64,000 nt of DNA from contig NZ_CP031320.1 of the NCBI RefSeq assembly GCF_003355155.1, positions 7,024,185 to 7,088,184 of the forward strand. The letters are read 5' to 3'. The notes beneath the pieces are model-generated. The model was not told the DNA's origin. It saw nothing but the letters and a program-made list of their open reading frames with translations, and searched no databases. Position 1 is the first letter of the stretch; every line of letters begins with the position of its first letter. This document shows positions 41,201 through 51,100 of the stretch, piece after piece. The position numbers and the translations under genes were made by a program. Source of the stretch: Streptomyces armeniacus. Its GTDB lineage: Bacteria > Actinomycetota > Actinomycetes > Streptomycetales > Streptomycetaceae.

Positions 41201-43223
41201 CGGCGGCTCGGCGGGGTACGACCACAAGGGCATGGGCATCACCGCGCGCGGCGCCTGGGAGTCCGTGAAGCGGCACTTCCGCGAGCTGGAGCACGACACG
41301 CAGACGCAGGACTTCAGCGTGGTCGGCATCGGTGACATGTCCGGCGACGTGTTCGGGAACGGCATGCTGCTCTCCGAGCACATCCGGCTGGTGGCCGCCT
41401 TCGACCACCGGCACATCTTCCTCGACCCGAACCCGGGCGCGGCCGTGTCGTACGCCGAGCGCCGCCGGGTCTTCGAGCTGCCGCGCTCCTCCTGGGCGGA
41501 CTACGACACCGGGACGATCTCCGCGGGCGGCGGAGTCCACCCGCGGAGCGCCAAGGCCATCCCGATCACCCCGCAGGTGCGTACGGCACTGGGCATCGCG
41601 GCGGGCATCTCCAAGATGACCCCGGCGGAGCTGATGAAGGCGATCCTGCGGGCGCCCGTCGACCTGCTGTGGAACGGCGGCATCGGCACGTACGTGAAGG
41701 CGCACACGGAGACGCACGCGGACGTCGGCGACAAGGCCAACGACGCGATCCGGGTGGACGGCCAGGAGCTGCGCGTGAAGGTCGTGGGGGAGGGCGGCAA
41801 CCTGGGCCTGACCCAGCTGGGCCGCATCGAGTTCGCCACGCACGGCGGCCGGATCAACACCGACGCGATCGACAACAGCGCCGGTGTGGACACCTCCGAC
41901 CACGAGGTGAACATCAAGATCCTGCTCAACGCGGTCGTCAGCAACGGCGACATGACCGTCAAGCAGCGCAACGCCCTGCTGGCCGAGATGACCGACGAGG
42001 TCGGCGAGCTCGTCCTGCGGAACAACTACGCGCAGAACGCCGCCCTCGGCAACTCCCTGGAGCAGGCGCCCAGTCTCCTCCAGGCCAACCAGCGCCATAT
42101 GCGGGCGCTGAGCAAGGAGGGCCGGCTCGACCGCGGGCTGGAGTTCCTGCCGTCCGACAAGCAGATCCGGGAGCGGCTCGCCGGCGGTCTGGGCCTGACC
42201 CAGCCCGAGCTGGCCGTGATGCTCGCCTACACCAAGATCACGGTGACGGAGGAGCTGGTCCAGAGCCCGCTGCCGGACGATCCGCACCTCCAGCGGCTGG
42301 CGCACGCGTACTTCCCGCGGCAGCTGCGCGAGCGCTTCCCGGACGAGATCGACCACCACGCGCTGCGCCGCGAGATCGTGACGACGCTGCTCGTCAACGA
42401 CACGGTCAACACGGGCGGTTCGACGTTCCTGCACCGGATCAAGGAGGAGAGCGGCGCCAGCACCGAGGAGATCGTACGGGCGCACACCGCGGCCCGCGCG
42501 ATCTACGGCCTCGGCGCCATCTGGGACGAGGTCGAGTCGCTGGACAACGTGGTGGCGGCCGACATCCAGACCAAGATCCGGCTGCACTCGCGGCGGCTCG
42601 TCGAGCGCGCCACCCGCTGGCTGCTCAACAACCGGCCGCAGCCGCTGCTGCTCGCCGACACCATCGAGCTGTTCAGCGACCGGGTCGCCACGGTGTGGGC
42701 GGAGCTGCCGAAGCTGCTCAAGGGCGACGACCTGGAGTGGTACCAGAAGGTGCACGACGAGCTGGCCGCCGCGGGCGTTCCGGCCGAGCTGTCGCTGCGG
42801 GTCGCGGGCTTCTCGGCGGCCTTCCCGGCGCTGGACGTGGTCGCGGTGGCGGGCCGTACGGGCAACGAGCTGCTGGACGTCGCCGCGGTCTACTACGACC
42901 TGGCCGACCGGCTCGGCATCACGCAGCTCCAGGAGCGGGTCGGCGCGCTGCCCCGCGCGGACCGCTGGCAGTCCACCGCGCGGGCGGCGATCCGCGAAGA
43001 CCTGTACGCCGCACACCAGTTGCTCACCGCCGACGTGCTGGCGGCGGGCAGCGGCGCGCAGACGGCGGAGCAGCGCTACGCGGCGTGGGAGGAGAAGAAC
43101 TCCGCGATCCTCTCCCGTGCCCGCGCGACGCTCGACGAGATCCACGCCTCGGACACGTTCGATCTGGCCAACCTATCGGTGGCGATGCGCACCATGCGCA
43201 CGCTGCTGCGGTCGAACCGCTGA
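38244..43223 (+). CDS. gdhB: NAD-specific glutamate dehydrogenase, large (180-kDa) class
   Basis: The 1,659-residue enzyme deaminates glutamate to 2-oxoglutarate with NAD+. It is the long class known from Streptomyces clavuligerus (1,651 residues). The N-terminal ~800 residues are regulatory (ACT-like; [19 protein letters not shown] near 95). The catalytic domain follows: [20 protein letters not shown] near 855, with [15 protein letters not shown] near 890, and NAD-binding [17 protein letters not shown] near 1028. The C-terminal ~400 residues are helical. AGAGGAC precedes the ATG. The 279-bp upstream region shows no certain promoter. Monocistronic, ended by a strong hairpin. Confidence 0.94.
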   Translation: [1659 protein letters not shown]

Positions 43224-43266
43224 GCCCGTTGAGCCCGCTGCCCCCACGGCGGCTGTGACCGGCTGA

Positions 43267-43311
43267 CACAGGGGGCGTCCCGGTGCCGCGCGCACCCGGG
43301 CGCCCCCTGTG
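43267..43311 (+). terminator. Strong hairpin after the glutamate dehydrogenase gene
   Basis: Perfect 11-bp arms CACAGGGGGCG/CGCCCCCTGTG with further inner pairing around CGCGC start 43 nt after the stop. No T-run follows, as is common in Streptomyces. Confidence 0.75.
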
Positions 43312-43469
43312 CCTCCGGGCCGTTCAGGCGTCCGTACACGGCGTTCCACGGCGCGTTCGGGGTCCTTCGGGACGTTCCGGACGCGAGTGGCAGCGATCAC
43401 ATCCCTCATTCGAGCCACACCGGCGATTGCTCCCGGTTGAGTCCTTCCACCCTGCGTACTTTCGGTCAG

Positions 43470-44597
43470 ATGGCGTCCGACACTCTCTCCCACGCCCGCG
43501 CGTCCGCGGGGACGGGGAGCGCCGCGGCACGGAGCCGTGACCCGTTCCTCGACAACGCGAAGTTCCTGCTCATCGTGCTGGTGGTGATCGGGCACAGCTG
43601 GGGACCGCTGGAGGACGAGATAAGAGCGGTGAAGGCGGGGTACCTCCTCGTCTACGCCTTCCACATGCCCGCCTTCGCGCTGCTGTGCGGCCATCTCGCG
43701 CGGAGCTTCACGGGGCGCCCGGACCAGATCAGAAAGCTCGTCAGCAATGTCCTGGTGCCGTATCTGATCTTCGAGACGCTGTACGCGGGGATGTACGCGG
43801 TGGTGTGGGACCAGCCGTTCTCGATCACGCCGACGGAGCCGCGCTACCTCACCTGGTTCCTGCTGGCGCTGTTTTTGTGGCGGCTCACGGTGCCCCTGTG
43901 GCGCGCGCTGCGCCACCCGGTCGCGGTGGCCGCGCTGGTGTCCGTGGCGGCGGGCATCACGGGCATGGGCTACGACCTCGCGCTGCCGCGGGTGCTGATG
44001 TTCCTGCCGTGGTTCGTGCTGGGGCTGCGGCTGCGCCGCGAGCAGTTCGCGCCGCTGCGCACCCGGGGAGCGCGCTGGCTGGCGGTGCCGGTGCTGCTCT
44101 GCGCGGGCGCGGGCGCGTACTGGGCGGCGCCGCGCACCAGCGGCGGCTGGCTGCTGATGCAGTGGAGCGGCGCGGACATGGGTGTGCCGGCGGCCACGTA
44201 CGTGCTGATGCGGCTCGCGCTGTTCGGGCTCGCGGCGGTTCTGATGTGCGCATTTCTCGCGCTCGTACCGGGAAGGGCTACTGTTTACACTGCGCTCGGA
44301 GCGGTCACGCTGTATCCGTACTTGATGCACGGGCTGTTCGTGAAGACCGTGGAGGGCAGCGGCGGATACGACGTGATCGCGGCCGGCGGACTCCCGGTGG
44401 CCGCGTTGCTGACGGTCCTCGCGGGTGTGCTGGCGGTAGTGCTGAGCAGCGCGCCCGTACGGCGTGTGGCCTGGCCGCTCGTCGAGCCGCGGCTTCCGCG
44501 GTGGCTGTGGAGTCCGGCGGACGCACAGTCACACGGGCCTCCGCGGCCACCCGAGCCACAGCAGCCTCTGAAGTCGACCGGAGTCAACTCGCCGTAG
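43470..44597 (+). CDS. Acyltransferase-3 family membrane protein
   Basis: A 375-residue membrane protein with about ten helices. DPFLDNAKFLLIVLVVIGHS near residue 25-44 contains the His of the family motif; FHMPAFALLCGHLARSF, NVLVPYLIFETLYAG and the late YPYLMHGLFVKTV follow the acyltransferase-3 plan. Members transfer acyl groups to sugars, peptidoglycan or other lipids at the membrane. It precedes a methyltransferase and a teichoic-type transferase gene in the same direction, so a cell-wall glycopolymer modification role is plausible. The ATG at 43470 is chosen over a TTG at 43437. Confidence 0.84.
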   Translation: MASDTLSHARASAGTGSAAARSRDPFLDNAKFLLIVLVVIGHSWGPLEDEIRAVKAGYLLVYAFHMPAFALLCGHLARSFTGRPDQIRKLVSNVLVPYLIFETLYAGMYAVVWDQPFSITPTEPRYLTWFLLALFLWRLTVPLWRALRHPVAVAALVSVAAGITGMGYDLALPRVLMFLPWFVLGLRLRREQFAPLRTRGARWLAVPVLLCAGAGAYWAAPRTSGGWLLMQWSGADMGVPAATYVLMRLALFGLAAVLMCAFLALVPGRATVYTALGAVTLYPYLMHGLFVKTVEGSGGYDVIAAGGLPVAALLTVLAGVLAVVLSSAPVRRVAWPLVEPRLPRWLWSPADAQSHGPPRPPEPQQPLKSTGVNSP

Positions 44598-44749
44598 CGG
44601 CTTCGCTCAGACAAGTTGAACACCAGATGTCCAACACCCGGCCAACGATGGAACATTCCCGTGTGAAGTCCAGGGCAACCATCGGCTACCGGCAACCGTC
44701 CTCTATACAGTCTTCAGATATGTCCACCGCCGAGGAGGCCCCCTCCGTT

Positions 44750-45718
44750 ATGACTGCAGCCGCCACCGCTTCCACGGCTGAAGAGCTGCCCGCCCCGAAG
44801 TCCTTCTACGACGTCCCGGGCTGGTTCTACAACACAGACGTCGTCCTCTTCGACTGGTTTCTGAAGCGCCAGGAGACCGAGGACATCCACGGCGATCTGC
44901 TGGAGATGGGCGCGTACATGGGGAAGAGCGCCATCCTCATGCGCGCGTACCTGCGCGACGACGAGACGTTCACCGTCTGCGACCTCTTCGACTCGGACGC
45001 GCCGGACGAGCACAACGAGCGCGAGATGAGCGGCTCGTACTCCACGCTGACGCGTCGCTCGTTCGAGGCCAACTTCCTCTCGTTCCACGACGAGCTGCCG
45101 CGTGTCATCCAGGCCCCGACCTCCGTGGTGCCCGAGGAGGTCAAGGCGGACAGCTGCCGCTTCGTGCACGTGGACGCCTCGCACCTGTACGAGCACGTGC
45201 ACCCCGACATCGGCAACGCCCGCGAGGCGCTGTCCGGGGACGGCCTCGTGGTGCTGGACGACTACCGCTCCAGCCACACCCCCGGCGTCGCCTGCGCCAC
45301 CTGGCAGGCAGTGCTCGAGGGCGGGCTGAAGCCGATCTGCGTCAGCAGCAACAAGTTCTACGGCACCTGGGGTGACCCGAAGCCGGTCCAGGACCGGCTG
45401 CACGCGGAGCTGAAGGAGCGGGGCAACTTCTGGCTCCAGTGGCAGGAGGTCGCCGGGCACCGGATGCTGCTGGTCGGCGGGCGCAAGGCGACGCCGCCGA
45501 AGCTGCCCGTCTCCAAGCACAAGGCCACCGCCGACACCGCCGCCGACGGCGCGGCCGCGCAGGCCCCGAAGTCCGGGCAGGCCTCGCAGTCCAAGGCGGC
45601 GGCCAAGCCCGCCCCGGCGCCGCGGCGCCCGCGGTCCCGGCTGCGCAAGGTGGCGATCGACGTGCTGCCGCCGGTGGTCACCCGGGCGGTGGTGCGGGCA
45701 CGGAAGCGCGGCAGGTGA
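44750..45718 (+). CDS. TylF/Methyltransf_24-like class I methyltransferase
   Basis: A 322-residue protein. LLEMGAYMGKSAILMRAYLR (about 48-67) is the SAM-binding Rossmann motif I; FVHVDASHLYEHVHPDIGNA and LVVLDDYRSSHTPGV are the metal-dependent sugar-O-methyltransferase-like motifs. The last ~70 residues are Ala/Lys/Pro-rich, then RSRLRKVAIDVLPPVVTRAV. GAGGAGG at 44732-44738 favours the ATG at 44750; ATG 44720 would add ten residues. Cell-envelope glycan modification is inferred from neighbours. The preceding ~150 bp contain no other feature. Confidence 0.82.
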   Translation: MTAAATASTAEELPAPKSFYDVPGWFYNTDVVLFDWFLKRQETEDIHGDLLEMGAYMGKSAILMRAYLRDDETFTVCDLFDSDAPDEHNEREMSGSYSTLTRRSFEANFLSFHDELPRVIQAPTSVVPEEVKADSCRFVHVDASHLYEHVHPDIGNAREALSGDGLVVLDDYRSSHTPGVACATWQAVLEGGLKPICVSSNKFYGTWGDPKPVQDRLHAELKERGNFWLQWQEVAGHRMLLVGGRKATPPKLPVSKHKATADTAADGAAAQAPKSGQASQSKAAAKPAPAPRRPRSRLRKVAIDVLPPVVTRAVVRARKRGR

Positions 45719-45746
45719 GGCTGCTGGCCGGCGTTCTGAAGCCAGG

Positions 45747-45772
45747 ACATGGGGGTCTTACGGCCCCCATGT
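45747..45772 (+). terminator. Hairpin after the methyltransferase gene
   Basis: ACATGGGGG/CCCCCATGT (9-bp perfect arms, 8-nt loop) begins 29 nt after the stop. A second small stem TGGGA-AGATC-TCCCA overlaps its 3' side. Confidence 0.7.
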
Positions 45773-45920
45773 GGGAAGATCTCCCAACACATCGACATAC
45801 GCATGGATATAGGACTCTCCCTGGTCGACGGCCGTTGATCCTTCGGCCGCTTCCAGGTGATCGTTTCTGCCCGCCCGACAGCAGGCACTTGGCGATCTTG
45901 TCCGCCAAGGAATGGTGATA

Positions 45921-48188
45921 ATGCCCCGTCTCAGCGTCATCGTCCCCGTATTCAAAGTTCAGGGTTATCTGCGCGAGTGCATGGACTCGGTGCTCGGCCA
46001 GTCGTTCAGAGACCTCGAAGTGATCGCGGTAGACGACTGCTCCCCGGACGGCAGCGGCCGCATTCTCGACGAGTACGCCGCGCGTGACGACCGTGTCACC
46101 GTGCTCCACCTACCCGAGAACGTCGGTCTCGGGCGCGCCCGCAACGCCGGGGTGGAGCACGCCACCGGTGACTATCTGCTCTTTCTCGACAGCGACGACA
46201 GCTACTCGGACGGCGCGCTGGACGCCATCGTCCGCCAGCTGGATGCCTGCGGGGAGCCGGACGTGCTGGTCTTCGACCACGTCCGGCACTACTGGTGGAA
46301 CGGTGTGCGGGAGAGCATCTTCGGCGACCTGCTGGCCTCCACGGGCACCCGTGCGGAGAGCGTCTTCGAGAACCCGGAGCTGCTCCGGCTGTTCGCGGTG
46401 GCCTGGAACAAGGCGTACCGCCGGGAGTTCTACCAGGAGCACGAGCTGTCGTTCGAGCCCGGCCTGTACGAGGACGCGCCGCTCGCGTACGAGGCGATGA
46501 TCTCCGCGGAGACCATCGGCTGCCTGTCGCGCCCCTGCGTCATCTACCGTCAGCGGCCGCAGGGCGCCATCACCAGGTCGCCCGGCAAGAAGCACTTCGA
46601 CATCTTCCCGCAGTACGAGTCGCTGTTCGCGTTCATCGACAAGCGGCCGCACCTGGACTCGCTGCGTCCGCTGCTGTTCGAGCGGATGATCAGCCACTAC
46701 GGGTTCTGCATCCAGCGGCCCGACCGGGTGCACCCGCACGACCGGCGGAAGTACTTCCGTATCGCCGCCCGGCACTACCGCCGCTACCGTCCCGACGGGT
46801 TCACGCCGCCCTCGGGCCGCGCGGGTCTGCCGTTCCGGCTGATGGCCGCCCGCTCGTACCTGGGCTTCGCGCTGCTCGAGACCGCGAAGCAGGCCCGCCG
46901 GTCACTGCGCAAGCAGGCGCGGAAGGTCAAGCACGGGCTGGGCCGCGCTGTGTACAAGGCGTACTACGCGTTCCAGCGGAAGCTGCCGCTGGACGAGAAG
47001 CTCGTCGTCTACAGCGCGTACTGGGACCGCGGGGTCTCCTGCAACCCGGCCGCGATCCAGCGCAAGGCCGCGGAGCTGGCGCCGGACCTGAAGGCCGTGT
47101 GGGTCGTGCGCCCCAGCGCGGCGGCGGACCTGCCCAAGGGCACCGACTACGTGCTGCCGCGCTCGCCGCGCTACTGGCGGACGATGGCCCGCGCCAAGTA
47201 CCTGGTGAACAACGTCAACTTCCCCGACTTCGTGGAGAAGCGCGCCGGGCAGATCCATCTGCAGACGCACCACGGCACGCCGCTGAAGTCGATGGGCCTG
47301 GACCAGCAGCAGTTCCCGGCCGCCGGGATGAGCTTCCGCGCGCTCCTGCGGCGCGCGGCCCGCTGGGACTACAGCGTGTCCGCCAACCCGCACTCCACCG
47401 AGGTGTGGGACCGGGTCTACCCGTGCCCGTACGAGCACCTGGAGACGGGCTACCCGCGGAACGACGTCTACGCCACCGCCACCGAAGAGGACGTCCTGGA
47501 GATCCGGAGCAAGCTGGGCATCGCCCCGGACAAGATCGCGCTGCTGTACGCGCCCACGATGCGGGACTACCGCAAGGGCTTCGTGCCGCAGCTCGACCTG
47601 GAGCGGGTCAGCCGTGAACTGGGCGACAAGTACGTGCTGCTGGTCCGCACCCACTACTTCTACGGTGCCAACCAGGCGCTCAGCGAGCTGCAGGAGCGCG
47701 GCGTGCTGAGGGACGTGTCGCGCTACCCGAGCATCGAGGAGCTGAACCTCGCGTCGGACGCGATCATCACGGACTACTCGTCGGTGATGTTCGACTACGC
47801 CGTGCTCGACCGCCCGATCGTCAGCTACGTCCCCGACTGGGAGGCGTACCGCGCATCCCGCGGCACGTACTTCGACCTGGTCTCCGGCCGCAAGGGCGAG
47901 ACGCCCGGCGCGGTCGCCCGCAGCGAGGACGAGCTGATCGAGACGTTCACCTCGGGCGCCTGGGACAGCCCGCGTACGACGGAACTGCGGGCGGCGTTCC
48001 GCGAGCGGTTCTGCCCGTACGACGACGGGCACGCCGCCGAGCGGGTCGTACGCCGGGTCTTCCTGCGCGAGGGCGAGAGCGCTCTGCCGCAGGTGGTGCC
48101 GGTGGCCGAGCGGCAGCCCGCGAAGCCGCCGAGGCTCGCGGAGCCGCCGCCCGAGTCGTCCAAGGTGCGCGTCCCGTCCGTTACTTGA
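45921..48188 (+). CDS. Bifunctional glycosyltransferase 2 / CDP-glycerol glycerophosphotransferase
   Basis: A 755-residue cytoplasmic-face enzyme. Residues ~1-240 are a GT-A glycosyltransferase 2 domain (RLSVIVPVFKVQGYLRECMD; VDDCSPDGSG; LLFLDSDDSY with the DxD metal site). Residues ~355-720 match TagB/TagF glycerophosphotransferases (VNNVNFPDFVEKRAGQIHLQ, then THHGTPLKSMGLD; LYAPTMRD; ITDYSSVMFDYAVLDRPIV). It would add sugar and poly(glycerol-phosphate) units to a wall teichoic-like polymer. AAGGAA upstream favours ATG 45921 over 45912. Its stop is 3 nt from the convergent stop of a second such gene. Confidence 0.88.
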   Translation: MPRLSVIVPVFKVQGYLRECMDSVLGQSFRDLEVIAVDDCSPDGSGRILDEYAARDDRVTVLHLPENVGLGRARNAGVEHATGDYLLFLDSDDSYSDGALDAIVRQLDACGEPDVLVFDHVRHYWWNGVRESIFGDLLASTGTRAESVFENPELLRLFAVAWNKAYRREFYQEHELSFEPGLYEDAPLAYEAMISAETIGCLSRPCVIYRQRPQGAITRSPGKKHFDIFPQYESLFAFIDKRPHLDSLRPLLFERMISHYGFCIQRPDRVHPHDRRKYFRIAARHYRRYRPDGFTPPSGRAGLPFRLMAARSYLGFALLETAKQARRSLRKQARKVKHGLGRAVYKAYYAFQRKLPLDEKLVVYSAYWDRGVSCNPAAIQRKAAELAPDLKAVWVVRPSAAADLPKGTDYVLPRSPRYWRTMARAKYLVNNVNFPDFVEKRAGQIHLQTHHGTPLKSMGLDQQQFPAAGMSFRALLRRAARWDYSVSANPHSTEVWDRVYPCPYEHLETGYPRNDVYATATEEDVLEIRSKLGIAPDKIALLYAPTMRDYRKGFVPQLDLERVSRELGDKYVLLVRTHYFYGANQALSELQERGVLRDVSRYPSIEELNLASDAIITDYSSVMFDYAVLDRPIVSYVPDWEAYRASRGTYFDLVSGRKGETPGAVARSEDELIETFTSGAWDSPRTTELRAAFRERFCPYDDGHAAERVVRRVFLREGESALPQVVPVAERQPAKPPRLAEPPPESSKVRVPSVT

Positions 48189-48191
48189 GAA

Positions 48192-51100
48192 TCAGTCGGC
48201 AGCAGTCGCCGAGCCCGCCGCGGAACCCGCGGCGGGTTCGGCGTTTTCCGGGCCCTCCGGGGCCGGCGCCTGCTGCTGGGCGGGCGGCACCGGTGCGGCG
48301 GCGGGTGCCGCCGTGGCAGCGGGCTCGCCGCGGCCGGCCAGCATGCGGTCCACGACGCGGGCCGCCGCCTGCCCGTCGTCCAGGTCGCAGAACGCCTGCC
48401 GGAACTGCGCGTACCGCTCCTCGTGCGCCGCCGCGACCGCGTCCGCGTCCGTCAGGGCCGCGATCACCTCGTCGGAGCGGGCGAGCAGCGGGCCCGGTGC
48501 GCGTTCCTCGAAGTCGAAGTAGAAGCCGCGCAGGACGTCGCGGTAGCGCTCCAGGTCGTACGTGAAGAACAGTATGGGCCGCCCGGTGTGCGCGAAGTCG
48601 AACATCAGCGACGAGTAGTCCGTGATCAGCACGTCCGAGATGAGCAGCAGCTCCGCGATGTCCGGCCAGGCCGACACGTCGCGTACGAAGCCGTCGCCCG
48701 TGCCCGGCACCGCGTCCGCCACCAGGTAGTGCTTGCGGACCAGCAGCACGTGGTCGGCGCCGAGTGCCGCGTGTGCCGCGTCCAGGTCGAGGCGCAGGTC
48801 GAACTTGCAGTTGCTGCGGTCGAAGCGGTTGTCGTCCCGCCAGGTCGGCGCGTACAGCACGATGCGCTTGTCCTCGGGGATGTCGAGCCGCTTGCGCACC
48901 TCGCGGGCGTGCTTGTCGCGGTCCTCGGCGTACAGCAGATCGTTGCGCGGGTAGCCGGACTCGAGGATCTCGCCCTCGTAGCCGAAGGCACGGCGCAGGA
49001 TCGGGGTGCTGAACCGGTTGGGCGACAGCAGCAGGCTCCACTGCGCGGACCGCTCGGTCAGGCTGGCCAGGTACTCGTGGTTCGCGAACGTCATGTCCGC
49101 CAGGTCCAGCCCGATGCGCTTGAGCGGGGTGCCGTGCCAGGTCTGTACGGCGGTCTGCCCCTCGCGCCGCTCGAACCAGCGCGGGAAGTGTGTGTTGCCG
49201 ACGAGCCACCGGCTGCGGGCGAGCGCCTCGTGCCACTCGGCGCTGCCCTGCACCACCGCGCGGGCGCCGGGAGGTACGAGGGCCTGCCCGTCGCGTACGG
49301 CCCACAGGTGCTCGACCTCGGTGCCGCGGCGCAGCAGCTCCTCGTGCAGCGCGCGCGGCGAGTCCGAGAACTGGCGGCCGTCGAAGCTGTTGTAGAGGAC
49401 GGCGTCGCGCAGCGGGCGGCGGCGGGCCGCCGGGTAGAGGACGGTCTGCAACTGGTGCTGGCGGTACGTGCCCCGCTCGCGTACGCCCAGGACGGAGCCG
49501 GAGAGCAGGAACAGCCGGTCGTGGAACCGCCGTTCGAGGGTGAAGTCCCGCTCGCCCGCGTACGTCTCCGGCAGCGTGCCGAGCAGCGCGGGGCGCAGCC
49601 GCAGCGGAACGTCCCCGTCGCGGGTGTCCGCGCCCAGCGCGCGGAAGAACGGGTACCAGCGGCCCTGGCGCAGCGGCAGCCCGCCGGGCGCCGCGTCCTC
49701 CGGGCGCAGCCGTGCGGTGAAGCGGCCGCCGTCCCGCTCGACGGGCACGGCCACCTCCTCGCGGTGGCCGCTGTGCTGCCAGATCAGCTCGACGGCGGCG
49801 GCCGCGCGTACGCCCTCCGGGGCCTCGGGGAAGGTGCCGGACACGGTGAGTTCGCCGTCCGGGCTCCAGGCGAGCGCGTCCGCGACGGGCTGGACGGCCC
49901 GGTCGGTGAGGACGAGGTGGCCGGACGCGTCGGGGGTCAGGCACAGTTCGCGGAAGGTGCCGTCGCCGGTCAGGGGGTAGCGGCCGAGGGCCGTGTCCTC
50001 CGGGGCGACGATCCGGCACTGCGAGCTGTCCTTGAAGACCAGGCTCGCGCGCCAGGTGTGCGAGGGGGCCGGTACGGGAGCGGGCGTGGCGGTCTCCGCG
50101 GCGGCGTCCGCCTCGGCCGGGCGGGGGCCGTCCGCCGTGTCCGCGGCGGCTGTATCGGCTGTGTCCGCTGTATCGGCGGGGTCGGCGGGGTCGGCGGGGG
50201 CGGCGGGGTCCGCCCCGTTGGCGCCGTCCTCGGTGGCCCGCTCCCCGTTGTCTCCGTTGTCTCCGTTGTCTGTACTGCTCGAATTATCGGTGATGTCTGC
50301 GTCATCCGTGTCGTCCCCGTGCGCCGCGCTCTGCGCGGTGCCGGCCGCCGCGAGGTCCGCGAGCGGGACTCGTATCGTGAAGACGTCCCGGCCGTCGGCC
50401 TCCGTCCGTACCGTCCGCACCGGGTACTCGCGGCTGGTCTCCGCCTCCCCGTGCCCGGTGCGCAGCACCATGGTGGCGGGCTTGCGCCCTTCCCGTACGG
50501 TGCCGGTCAGCTCCAGTTCGCCGCCTTCCATGCGGTGTCCGGTGAGCCGCGCGCCGATCTCCTCGACGCTGATCCGGAGCTGCCCGTGCCGGAACACCGG
50601 CACGATCCGCCGCCCGTCGCCCGTCTCGAGCGCCAGCGGCTGCTTCCCCGAGCCGTCGCCGCCCGGGCCCACGCCGGCGTGCCGCAGCAGTCCGCCGGTG
50701 AGGACGCCGAGGCCCAGCGTCCAGACGCCGGTCCGCTCGTCCCGCCCGAGCGCCTTGAGCAGCCGGGCGGGGTCCACGGTGATCTCGAAGCCGGACGAGT
50801 CGTACGAGTGCAGCCGCTGCCGCGAGTACGACGTCGCCTCGGGCGCCGGGACCGTACGCACGCGCACCGGCGTACGCATCCTGCTGCCGCGCCGGCGCAG
50901 CCAGCCGATCTTCCGTGACTGGCGGGGGTGTTCGGCGTCGAGGGAGCGCACGTACGCGTAGCCGCGCAGCCGCAGCGTGCCGTCCGGCAGCCAGCGGCAC
51001 TCCTGGAGCCGGGCGATCAGCGGCAGGTCGTCCTTGGCGGGGCGGGCGAGCCGGCGCGGGACGTCGATCTCGCTGCCGTCGGGGCGCAGGAACGCCGCGC

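Noticed and set aside
38211..43145. 1,644-codon antisense ORF opposite glutamate dehydrogenase
   Set aside because: It mirrors the high third-position GC of the real gene; composition is His/Val/Leu/Arg shadow protein with no domain.
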